6,287 nucleotides of DNA, from the NCBI GenBank assembly GCA_900551495.1, contig URWG01000106.1:1-6287 (forward strand). Reading direction: 5' to 3'. This document shows, in pieces, positions 1 through 5,556 of this stretch. How positions within the stretch are numbered: position 1 is the stretch's first letter; each line of letters starts with the position of its first letter. Position numbers and translations under genes: made by a program. Origin of the DNA: an uncultured Eubacteriales bacterium. Its GTDB lineage: Bacteria > Bacillota > Clostridia > Oscillospirales > Oscillospiraceae. Under the pieces are notes generated by a model. The model was given only the letters and a program-made list of their open reading frames with translations, did no database searches and had not been told where the DNA came from.

Positions 1-138
1 TACCTCATCAAGCATTGCGATAGCTTTCTGCATGTCCGCAGAATCACCGCAGGCCACCGTTGCCGGGTTATGGATCATCATCATGGAAACCGGGGACATG
101 ATGACTTTTGTGCCTGCCATTGCGATAACGCCGATCGC
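1..138 (-). other. ClpP-like (phage prohead protease) coding fragment joined in frame to the IclR gene
   Basis: Translated on the minus strand in the IclR frame, this stretch gives GVIAMAGTKVIMSPVSMMMIHNPATVACGDSADMQKAIAMLDEV. This matches the part of ClpP-like phage head-maturation proteases after the catalytic serine: the IAMAG..V.MSP strand, the MMMIHNP motif with the catalytic histidine, and the helix D(M)QKAIAMLDEV. The serine-bearing segment that should precede it is absent; IclR sequence stands there instead. G+C drops to about 52% in bases 1-120, against 62-70% in the next 180. No such fusion is known to me. A chimeric contig end joined at a short shared sequence around GGCGTTATCG is the likeliest explanation; true recombination with a prophage is possible. 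Confidence 0.75.
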
Positions 139-792
139 GTACCGACAGGCACCGCTTCGCTCAAAAATCGGCGCGGCGACCGAGCGCAGACCGACCTTAT
201 ATTCCTCCCGCTCCTCCGCATAACCCTGCTGCTGCAGTGCGGGCAGGGAGGCAAGAAGGGCGGCGGGGGAGGTCACGGTGTACGGCGTATAGGGGGTCAG
301 CGGCGCACGGGTCAGAAGCCGCTCCGCCTCTCGGGGCGGCAGATTGGCGAGGATGACCTTGCCCTGCGAGGTGCAGTGCAGCGGCAGACGCGTGCCCTCC
401 TCGGAGGTAATGCGGAACCCCGTGTGCGGCTCCTCGCAGATGGCAAGCAGCAGCTCGTCGCCCGACAGCCGCGCCAGATACGCCGACTCATGGAAGCGGT
501 CAACGATGCTTTGCAGATGGCGGCGGCAGATGGCGGGGACGTCCCAGCTCTGATTCACGGCATTGCCCAGCTCAAACAGATGGTATCCCAGCCGATAGCG
601 CCCGTCCGACGAATCCTGCTCCACGACGCCCGAATCGAGCATGGAGGCAAGCAGCCCGTGAATGGTGCTTTTCGCCCAGCCGGTCATTTTCTCCAGCTCG
701 CTCAGCGACAGCGGACGCCGTTCCGCCCAAAAGCAGTCGAGCAGGTGCAGCGCCTTTTCGATGGCGTGAATTCTTCTTCCTCGATTTTCCAT
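1..792 (-). CDS. IclR-family transcriptional regulator, 3' end replaced by foreign sequence at window edge
   Basis: The frame runs 264 codons from ATG at 792 to the window edge without a stop. Residues about 6-65 form the winged helix-turn-helix (AIEKALHLLDCF, then LSLSELEKMTGWAKSTIHGLLASML, then the wing DGRYRLGY). Residues about 80-220 form the effector-binding domain, with the family-typical LPLHCTSQGKVILA (137-150), GYAEEREEYKVGLRSVAAPIF (190-210). IclR proteins are dimeric cytoplasmic repressors or activators that usually sense small carboxylates or catabolites; the ligand here cannot be told. The start is supported by GAGGTG eight bases upstream, overlapping the selD stop, so this is probably the last gene of the yqeC-yqeB-selD operon. 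From about residue 219 the protein stops resembling IclR, where roughly 30 more residues would be expected, and reads as a ClpP-like phage protease. The IclR call is firm; the C-terminus is not trustworthy. Confidence 0.85.
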   Translation of the reverse strand, partial: MENRGRRIHAIEKALHLLDCFWAERRPLSLSELEKMTGWAKSTIHGLLASMLDSGVVEQDSSDGRYRLGYHLFELGNAVNQSWDVPAICRRHLQSIVDRFHESAYLARLSGDELLLAICEEPHTGFRITSEEGTRLPLHCTSQGKVILANLPPREAERLLTRAPLTPYTPYTVTSPAALLASLPALQQQGYAEEREEYKVGLRSVAAPIFERSGACRYAIGVIAMAGTKVIMSPVSMMMIHNPATVACGDSADMQKAIAMLDEV

Positions 793-802
793 CGCTGCCA
801 CC

Positions 803-1837
803 TCAGCGCAGGAAGATCTGCTTCCCGCCGCGATAGGGACGGACACAGCCGATGCGCTGCGCCGACGGTACGGCTGCCGACAGCTCGCGTTCCATCGCGT
901 CGGCATCGGCGGGATCGACGGCGATCAGCAGCCCGCCGGAGGTCTGCGGGTCGTAGAGAATATCCTGAATTTCCAGCGGGACCGCGCCCGCATCGACAAA
1001 TTCCTCGGCAAAATTACGGTTGCGGTAGACGCCTGCGGGGAGAATCCCCATTGCGGCAAGCTCGGGCGCCTCGGGGAGCAGATCGAGCTTTTTCGTGTCG
1101 ATCTCCAGCTCGGTATCGCTGCCCTGCGCCATTTCGAGGGAGTGCCCCATCAGCGCAAAGCCCGTCACATCCGTGCAGGCGTGGACGCGGTAGCGCACCA
1201 TCACGTCGCGGGCGCTCTTGTTGAGCGTCGTCATCAGCGCTTTTGCCAGCGCCTTGCCCTCCTCGGAGAGCAGATCCGCCTTCGCCGCCGTCGTGTAAAC
1301 GCCGATGCCGAGCGGCTTGGTCAGAAACAGCACGTCGCCCGCCTTCGCGCCGGAATTGGTCAGCAGCCGCGACGGATGCACAAAGCCCGTGACCGCAAGA
1401 CCGTACTTCGGCTCGTCGTCCAAAATGCTGTGACCGCCCGTGATGATCGCGCCCGCCTCGTAAACCTTGTCGTAGCCGCCGCGTAAAAGGGCATGAACCG
1501 CCTCCTTCGGCAGAGAATCCGGCACCGCCATGATGTTCAGCGCCAGCTTCGGCTCGCCGCCCATCGCGTAAACGTCGGAAAGCGCGTTCGTCGCGGCGAT
1601 CTGACCGAAGGTATAGGGGTCGTCGTCAATGGGCGGGAAAAAATCCACTGTCTGCACCAGCGCCAGCTCGTCGGAAATGCGGTAGACCGAGGCGTCGTCG
1701 GACTTGTCAAAGCCGACCAGCAGATTCGGGTCGCGGTGTACCCTGATGCCGTCGAGCAGCTTGGCAAGCACGCCCGCGCCGACCTTTGCGCCGCAGCCGG
1801 CACATTTTGCAAGCTTTGTCAGTTTAATATCTTCCAT
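803..1837 (-). CDS. selD: Selenide, water dikinase (selenophosphate synthetase)
   Basis: SelD converts selenide and ATP to selenophosphate, AMP and phosphate in the cytoplasm, the selenium donor for selenocysteine, selenouridine tRNA and labile-selenium molybdenum enzymes. The 344-residue product matches the usual family length (about 347). The catalytic loop KCAGCGAK (11-18) carries Cys15 and Lys18, equivalent to E. coli Cys17 and Lys20. The metal/ATP-binding aspartates are visible in DKSDDASVY, VQTVDFFPPIDDDPYTFG and the NALSDVYAMGG motif; GGHSILDDEPKYGLAVTG and DVTGFALMGH follow in order, and DPQTSGGLLIAV near the C-terminus. The active-site residue is a TGC cysteine, not selenocysteine. 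ATG codons lie at 1840 and 1837; the second is preferred because GGAGG is six bases upstream of it. The start overlaps the end of yqeB by 14 bases, suggesting coupled translation. No selA, selB or tRNA-Sec lies in the window. Confidence 0.97.
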   Translation of the reverse strand: MEDIKLTKLAKCAGCGAKVGAGVLAKLLDGIRVHRDPNLLVGFDKSDDASVYRISDELALVQTVDFFPPIDDDPYTFGQIAATNALSDVYAMGGEPKLALNIMAVPDSLPKEAVHALLRGGYDKVYEAGAIITGGHSILDDEPKYGLAVTGFVHPSRLLTNSGAKAGDVLFLTKPLGIGVYTTAAKADLLSEEGKALAKALMTTLNKSARDVMVRYRVHACTDVTGFALMGHSLEMAQGSDTELEIDTKKLDLLPEAPELAAMGILPAGVYRNRNFAEEFVDAGAVPLEIQDILYDPQTSGGLLIAVDPADADAMERELSAAVPSAQRIGCVRPYRGGKQIFLR

Positions 1838-2624
1838 CATGTCCCTCCGTAAAGCGTAAAATTGCCTCCAAAACGCCGCCGCCGATGGCAAGCGCCTTGT
1901 CGGAAACCAAGTCGCAGTATTCGCGCACGCCGCGCGGGTCAACATCGCCCGCCTTCATGCCCTTGAACACGGGCGTGCCGTCGGCAAGAATTCCGCGCAG
2001 CATCCCGTCGATCTGGCAGCGCATGGGTGCGTCGCCCACCATACCCGCGATCTCTCCCTGACGGACGCTCGCGCCGATGTCCAAAAGCTGACGGAACACG
2101 CCGTCGGCAGGCGCACGCAGCACCCGCTCTCCCGCGAAGCCGCCGATCAGTCCCGGAATGTTCGTGTTCGGCAGGGGAGAGCCGTTCGTAATGACGCGCC
2201 CGAGCGTATGCCCGCGCATCGTTTCCACACAGGCGTGGCAGTCTACGCCCGCCGTAAAGCCCGGTCCGACGCCGATCACGCAGGGCGCATCGGTGATTTT
2301 TGTCCCGAGATTGCGTTTGGCAAGGATGGCGTCCACCACCGCAGCGGGGCGCAGGACGGAAATGCAAGCTGCGTCGGGGTCGGCAAGGACGGCAATCTCG
2401 CGGCTTGCAAGAATATGCGGCACCTCACCGGGTGACGCGGCAAAGCGGGCGGTGACGTCCTCGACCCGCATGGTTTCGAACAAAATTGCCTGAGAAAAGC
2501 ATACGGTGCGGCGAATTGCAGTCGGCTTCGGCAGGTCGGTCATAACGATTTGCAATCCGGCGTGGTGCAGCCGCAGTGCGATTCCGGAGGCGAGATCGCC
2601 CGCGCCGCGTATCAATACGAGCAT
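1824..2624 (-). CDS. yqeB: Selenium-dependent molybdenum hydroxylase system protein, YqeB family (EF2563-like)
   Basis: This 266-residue protein belongs to the YqeB family found beside orphan selD and yqeC in genomes with selenium-dependent molybdenum hydroxylases. The biochemical role is not established; it is presumed to help mature the enzyme or load its selenium. The N-terminus LIRGAGDLASGIALRLHHAG (4-23) is a Rossmann-like glycine-rich nucleotide-binding start. The centre has the family signature VGPGFTAGVDCHACVETMRGH (119-139) with two cysteines and two histidines, then NGSPLPNTNIPG (147-158). Residues about 170-235 (APADGVF, DIGASVRQGEIAG, IDGMLRGILADGTPVFKG, GDVDPRG) look like a barrel-sandwich, lipoyl-type fold, without an obvious modified lysine; that reading is inference. 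ATG at 2624 is chosen because AAGGAGG lies seven bases upstream. An upstream in-frame start would run deep into yqeC. It overlaps yqeC by 13 bases and selD by 14. Confidence 0.93.
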   Translation of the reverse strand: MLVLIRGAGDLASGIALRLHHAGLQIVMTDLPKPTAIRRTVCFSQAILFETMRVEDVTARFAASPGEVPHILASREIAVLADPDAACISVLRPAAVVDAILAKRNLGTKITDAPCVIGVGPGFTAGVDCHACVETMRGHTLGRVITNGSPLPNTNIPGLIGGFAGERVLRAPADGVFRQLLDIGASVRQGEIAGMVGDAPMRCQIDGMLRGILADGTPVFKGMKAGDVDPRGVREYCDLVSDKALAIGGGVLEAILRFTEGHDGRY

Positions 2625-3247
2625 AGCAGCTCCTCCTTTTCCAGTGCGGCGACCACCGTCGGGTAGGGCAGCAGCGCCTTTAATTCCATCGCAGCGTCGG
2701 GAGCGCGGTCTGCCTGATTGATAACGACGCACTCCGACAGCCCCTCGGCGATCAGCGCGGCGGCGACTGTCCGCGGGGTGGCAAGCTCCGGTTCGCCCGT
2801 CAGTGCCGTGAAGCGTTCGGGGCGGTGGACGACCTCGGCGATCGGGCGGTTCAGCCCCGACGCGCCGACGACGGTGAGGATGCGGGCAGCGTTTGCGGGG
2901 ATCACCGGCTCGTGCGGTGCGTGCGCCTTGAGGGGCAGACGGTGCGACCCGTCCGCCTCGACCAGCACGAAGTCTGCCAGCTTTTCCAGCTCCTCAAAGC
3001 TCTGCCGCGGGGCGGTCAGCTTCCCGTTTTCGCACGGTGTTCCGACGGCGGCAATCCCGTTCACAGCCTTGACCGACTCAAAGAAGGGCAGGTGCGGCGG
3101 GAGAAAGATATGCGTCGTCGTGGTGACGACCACGCTGCCCGTGCGCGAAAGCTCCCGCGCCAATAGATACAGAAGGGTCGTCTTGCCGCCGCTGCCGATG
3201 ATGGCAGTTACGCCGCGCGGAACCTGAAGCAGCCTGCAAAACTCCAC
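2612..3247 (-). CDS. yqeC: Selenium-dependent hydroxylase accessory protein YqeC (P-loop NTPase)
   Basis: First gene of the operon, 211 residues. YqeC proteins accompany YqeB and SelD in genomes with selenium-dependent molybdenum hydroxylases; the exact reaction is unknown. A P-loop, AIIGSGGKTTLLYLLA (15-30), lies near the N-terminus, followed by VVVTTTTHIFLPP (39-51). The segment VLVEADGSHRLPLKAHAPHEPVIP (94-117) is the strongest family signature, with the acidic pair after a hydrophobic strand acting as a Walker B-like element. VVINQAD (174-180) resembles the NKxD-type base-recognition motif of G3E-like GTPases; nucleotide specificity is not shown. The start is GTG at 3247, with AAGGAGG seven bases upstream. 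It is transcribed from a promoter at 3277-3305, divergent from a ModE-like regulator, which fits control by molybdenum availability. Confidence 0.92.
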   Translation of the reverse strand: MEFCRLLQVPRGVTAIIGSGGKTTLLYLLARELSRTGSVVVTTTTHIFLPPHLPFFESVKAVNGIAAVGTPCENGKLTAPRQSFEELEKLADFVLVEADGSHRLPLKAHAPHEPVIPANAARILTVVGASGLNRPIAEVVHRPERFTALTGEPELATPRTVAAALIAEGLSECVVINQADRAPDAAMELKALLPYPTVVAALEKEELLCSY

Positions 3248-3265
3248 GACCGTCCCTCCTTCGTG

Positions 3266-3281
3266 ATTCTATTCATAGAAT
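3266..3281. promoter_or_regulatory. Perfect inverted repeat over the yqeC -10 box, candidate operator
   Basis: ATTCTAT-TC-ATAGAAT has two perfectly complementary 7-base arms around a 2-base centre. It covers five of the six -10 bases and the expected transcription start, so a bound dimer would block polymerase. It is not the E. coli ModE site, though both are A/T-rich dyads. Candidate binders in the window are the ModE-like protein at 3383 and the IclR-family protein. Confidence 0.6.
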
Positions 3282-3305
3282 AACACGTCGAACGCCGTTC
3301 GTCAA
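3277..3305 (-). promoter_or_regulatory. Sigma-A-type promoter of the yqeC-yqeB-selD operon
   Basis: On the minus strand TTGACG (3305-3300) and TATTCT (3282-3277) are separated by exactly 17 bases, placing the transcription start near 3270 and leaving a short leader with the yqeC Shine-Dalgarno sequence. Two inverted repeats overlap it: one covers the -10 box and probable start, the other fills the spacer up to the -35 box. Confidence 0.8.
3289..3301. promoter_or_regulatory. Second dyad CGAACG-C-CGTTCG within the yqeC promoter spacer
   Basis: Two perfect 6-base arms around one central base lie between the -35 and -10 boxes, sharing two bases with the -35. It could be a second operator for another regulator. 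With short GC-rich arms, chance is a real alternative. Confidence 0.35.
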
Positions 3306-3346
3306 CCGCGGACGGGCGGACTTTTTACGAAAAACGGAGAAAAACG

Positions 3347-3376
3347 TTGACGAAGCGCACAAAATCAGTGTATAAT
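3347..3376 (+). promoter_or_regulatory. Sigma-A-type promoter of the ModE-like gene
   Basis: TTGACG (3347-3352) and a consensus TATAAT (3371-3376) are 18 bases apart, preceded by an A-rich stretch (3321-3345) that could act as an UP element. The start site is expected at about A3383, the first base of the coding region. Confidence 0.8.
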
Positions 3377-3382
3377 CATTCC

Positions 3383-3751
3383 ATGGAACAGAAATTCAGA
3401 CCGGTACTGTCCGTGCGGATTTTCGCGGGGGAGGAAAAGTGCTTCGGTCCGGGCGTGGCGGAGCTGCTGCGCCGTGTGGAGGAGCATCACTCGCTGCGTG
3501 CCGCCGCCAACTCAATGTGCATGGCATATTCGAAGGCATGGACGGTCATCAAAAATGCCGAGGCAGCGCTCGGCTTTCGACTTCTGCGATCCTCGACCGG
3601 CGGCAAAAACGGAGGAGGTGCGACACTCTCGCCAGAGGCAACAAAACTTTTGACCGCTTATGAGGAATACTGCGTTCATATCCGCAGCGTTGCGGCGGAC
3701 TCCTTTGCGGAGCTGTTCGGCGACTTGCTGCGAAAGGAAAGCTCCGAATAA
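3383..3751 (+). CDS. Stand-alone ModE-type (molybdate-regulator) winged-helix DNA-binding protein
   Basis: The 122-residue product matches the N-terminal LysR-like winged helix of ModE alone. The parts visible are VRIF..EEKCFGPGVAELLRRVEEHHSL (11-38), the helix-turn-helix AAANSMCMAYSKAWTVIKNAEAALG (40-64) with the family's conserved Y-x-K-A-W, and a wing RLLRSSTGGKNGGGATLSPEA (66-86) ending in the typical T.L...G/A turn. It lacks the two C-terminal molybdate-binding (TOBE/Mop) domains of E. coli ModE, so it may bind DNA without sensing molybdate itself, or work with a partner. It is divergent from the molybdenum hydroxylase maturation operon, which it probably regulates (inference). ATG 3383 is preferred over an in-frame TTG at 3347, because that TTG is the -35 box. 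There is no Shine-Dalgarno sequence and almost no leader. Confidence 0.88.
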   Translation: MEQKFRPVLSVRIFAGEEKCFGPGVAELLRRVEEHHSLRAAANSMCMAYSKAWTVIKNAEAALGFRLLRSSTGGKNGGGATLSPEATKLLTAYEEYCVHIRSVAADSFAELFGDLLRKESSE

Positions 3752-3799
3752 AGCCGCTTCGCCGCTGTCAACAGAAAAATCGGAATAACAAGACAATAA

Positions 3800-3833
3800 A
3801 AGTGCACGATCCGACCGTTCGGACCGTGCACTT
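3800..3833. terminator. Bidirectional intrinsic terminator between convergent genes
   Basis: AAGTGCACGATCCGA and TCGGACCGTGCACTT form a 15-position stem with one A-C mismatch and a CCGT loop. Plus-strand transcripts continue into an A/T tail with TTTTT (ending 3844); minus-strand transcripts continue into TTTTATTGTC. It lies between the stop of the ModE-like gene (3751) and the stop of trpB (3846), so it can serve both. Confidence 0.88.
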
Positions 3834-3845
3834 ATATATTTTTCC

Positions 3846-5213
3846 TTATTCCTCGACCTTGGGGAGCTTTGCAAGGCTTTCGGCAATGTCCGCGTCCGTC
3901 GGGATGCGGTCGCTCATCTTGCCGTCGTTGAATTTTGCATAGGCTTGCAGATCAAAGTAGCCCGTGCCTGTCAGACCGAAGACGATGTTCTTTTCCTCAC
4001 CCGTCTCCTTGCACTTGAGCGCCTCGTCGATGGCAACGCGGATGGCGTGACTGCTCTCCGGTGCGGGGAGGATGCCCTCGACGCGGGCAAACTCCGTTGC
4101 CGCCTCAAAGACAGCGGTCTGCTCTACGGAGGTCGCCTCGATATAGCCGTCGTGGTAGAGCTGCGAGACGATGCTGCTCATGCCGTGATAGCGCAGACCG
4201 CCCGCGTGGTTCGGCGAGGGGATGAAGGAGGCGCCGAGCGTGTACATCTTTTGCAGCGGGCAGACCATGCCGGTATCGCAGAAGTCGTAGGCGTATTTGC
4301 CGCGCGTCAGGCTGGGGCAGGAGGCAGGCTCGACCGCGATAATGCGCATGTCCGCCTCGCCCAGCAGCTTCTGACGGATGAACGGTGCAATCAGACCGCC
4401 GAGGTTGCTGCCGCCGCCGGCACAGCCGATCACGATGTCGGGACGGATGTCGTATTTATCCATGGCAGCCTTCGTCTCCAGACCGATCACGCTTTGGTGC
4501 AGCAGGACCTGTGACAGGACGCTGCCGAGGACGTAGCGGTAGCCGTCCAGCTTTGCGGCAGTCTCGACCGCTTCGGAGATCGCGCAGCCGAGCGAGCCGT
4601 TCGTGTTGGGGAATTCTTTCAGCAGCCGCCGTCCGACCTCGGTCGTGTCGGAGGGGGAGGGGGTGACGGACGCGCCGTAGGTCCGCATGACCTCGCGGCG
4701 GAAGGGCTTCTGCTCGTACGACACCTTGACCATAAAGACCTTGCAGTCCAAGCCAAAATAGGAGCAAGCCATCGACAGCGCCGTGCCCCACTGACCCGCG
4801 CCCGTCTCGGTCGTCACGCCCGTTAAGCCCTGCTTCTTGGCATAATATGCCTGCGCGATGGCGGAGTTCAGCTTGTGGCTGCCGGAGGTGTTGTTGCCCT
4901 CGAATTTGTAGTAGATATGCGCTGGCGTGTCGAGCTTCTTCTCCAAGCAGTAGGCACGGACCAGCGGCGACGGGCGGTACATCCGATAAAAGTCGCGAAT
5001 CTCCTGTGGGATGGGAATAAAGGGGGTGTCGTTGTCCAGCTCCTGCTCGGCAAGCTCGCGGCAGAACACCTGCGACAGCTCATCAAGCGTCATCGGCTCA
5101 TGCGTTGCGGGGTTGAGCAGGGGAGCGGGCTTGGTTTTCATGTCTGCGCGGACGTTGTACCATGCCTTCGGCATTTCCGATTCTTCCAAATAGATTTTGT
5201 ACGGGATTTCCAT
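3846..5213 (-). CDS. trpB: Tryptophan synthase beta chain, TrpB2 type (PLP-dependent)
   Basis: TrpB condenses indole with serine to give tryptophan in the cytoplasm. The 455 residues are longer than canonical TrpB1 (about 400) and match TrpB2, including the extended N-terminus with PSPLVRAYCLEKKL (81-94). The PLP lysine is Lys114 in GSHKLNSA; the catalytic glutamate lies in TETGAGQWG (135-143, Glu136); the phosphate-binding loop is GCAGGGSN (263-270); PESSHA (385-390) and GLTGTGYFD (413-421) are also present. TrpB2 enzymes generally act without TrpA, and no trpA or other trp gene is present here, suggesting indole salvage or a stand-alone role (inference). The ATG at 5213 has AAAGGAGA seven bases upstream. 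The gene lies just behind a tryptophan-specific T-box terminator, so expression should rise when uncharged tRNA-Trp accumulates. Confidence 0.96.
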   Translation of the reverse strand: MEIPYKIYLEESEMPKAWYNVRADMKTKPAPLLNPATHEPMTLDELSQVFCRELAEQELDNDTPFIPIPQEIRDFYRMYRPSPLVRAYCLEKKLDTPAHIYYKFEGNNTSGSHKLNSAIAQAYYAKKQGLTGVTTETGAGQWGTALSMACSYFGLDCKVFMVKVSYEQKPFRREVMRTYGASVTPSPSDTTEVGRRLLKEFPNTNGSLGCAISEAVETAAKLDGYRYVLGSVLSQVLLHQSVIGLETKAAMDKYDIRPDIVIGCAGGGSNLGGLIAPFIRQKLLGEADMRIIAVEPASCPSLTRGKYAYDFCDTGMVCPLQKMYTLGASFIPSPNHAGGLRYHGMSSIVSQLYHDGYIEATSVEQTAVFEAATEFARVEGILPAPESSHAIRVAIDEALKCKETGEEKNIVFGLTGTGYFDLQAYAKFNDGKMSDRIPTDADIAESLAKLPKVEE

Positions 5214-5245
5214 GGTGCGTTCTCCTTTCGTTGTTTCGGGAGAGG

Positions 5246-5287
5246 AGATAAAGAAACTCCTGTCCCAGATTTTGCTGGGACAGGAGT
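5246..5287 (-). terminator. Regulated terminator of the T-box leader
   Basis: On the minus strand CTCCTGTCCCAG pairs perfectly with CTGGGACAGGAG (13 bp counting the closing A-T pair, loop CAAAAT), followed by the U-rich tail TTTCTTTATC. The 5' arm contains UCCUGUCCC, which is also the 3' strand of the antiterminator, so the two structures exclude each other. Confidence 0.93.
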
Positions 5288-5509
5288 GAAGTAAACATTC
5301 CTGCGGTGCCACCCGGCTTGACGCTTTCGCGCCCACTCTTGCGCACTGTCATGCACCGACATTTGATAACGGAGCGCCCACTCCGTCTCGCCTACTCGAT
5401 TCAGCTTGCCCTCCGATGCCCATTCGACGCGCCCGTCCATACCGCACTCCCACCATCGGCGGCTCTCTGTGATTTTCGAAACGCATTTACTTACGCATCA
5501 TCTTCGGTT
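5246..5509 (-). ncRNA. T-box riboswitch, tryptophan-specific, upstream of trpB
   Basis: Read on the minus strand from the expected start near 5509, all main T-box parts are visible. Stem I begins with GATGATGC, which pairs with GCATC, has an AGUA loop-E motif (in GTAAGTAA) and an AGAGAG bulge. The specifier is UGG (5422-5420) after GAA, that is tryptophan. Stem III is ACGGAG-TGGGCG-CTCCGT. The T-box itself is GGGTGGCACCGCAG (5314-5301): GGG and GCAGGA pair with UCCUGU-CCC, leaving a seven-base bulge UGGCACC for the tRNA NCCA end. The variable base is C, which pairs with the G discriminator of bacterial tRNA-Trp and so agrees independently with the specifier. Uncharged tRNA-Trp should stabilise the antiterminator and let trpB be transcribed. 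Confidence 0.95.
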
Positions 5510-5515
5510 TTCTGC

Positions 5516-5544
5516 ATATTAGCACAACGAGGCGGCTTTGTCAA
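5516..5544 (-). promoter_or_regulatory. Strong sigma-A promoter of the T-box-trpB transcript
   Basis: On the minus strand TTGACA (5544-5539) and TAATAT (5521-5516) are exactly 17 bases apart, with an A/T-rich tract upstream of the -35. The start near 5509 is just upstream of stem I of the T-box. Confidence 0.9.
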
Positions 5545-5556
5545 CGGCTTTGTCAA
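5533..5556 (-). repeat. Perfect tandem duplication of 12 bp containing the -35 box
   Basis: The unit TTGACAAAGCCG occurs twice back to back on the minus strand (5556-5545 and 5544-5533). The downstream copy supplies the -35 of the trpB promoter at the ideal spacing; the upstream copy would be 29 bases from the -10 and cannot serve it. A local slippage duplication is the simplest origin. Confidence 0.85.

Noticed and set aside
70..1224. Long plus-strand open frame of 384 codons antisense to the IclR and selD genes
   Set aside because: Its product is Arg/Gly/Pro-rich low-complexity sequence with no family resemblance, no ribosome binding site, and both strands opposite encode clear proteins; typical antisense openness in GC-rich DNA.
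1793..1804. Possible selenocysteine in SelD active site
   Set aside because: The catalytic loop codons are TGC (Cys), with no in-frame TGA in the gene before its stop.
3266..3281. Classical E. coli-type ModE box at the yqeC promoter
   Set aside because: The dyad ATTCTAT-TC-ATAGAAT differs in arm sequence and spacing from the E. coli consensus of TATAT-type half sites separated by about six bases; only a generic operator can be claimed.
3439..3663. GTG start with a strong GGAGG site inside the ModE-like gene, in another frame
   Set aside because: GGGGGAGGAAAAGTG looks like a ribosome site, but the 74-codon product is not recognisable and the overlapping frame encodes the ModE domain with conserved motifs.
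3945..4514. Plus-strand open frame of 189 codons opposite trpB
   Set aside because: It lies fully antisense to well-conserved trpB codons and shows no recognisable domain or start signal.
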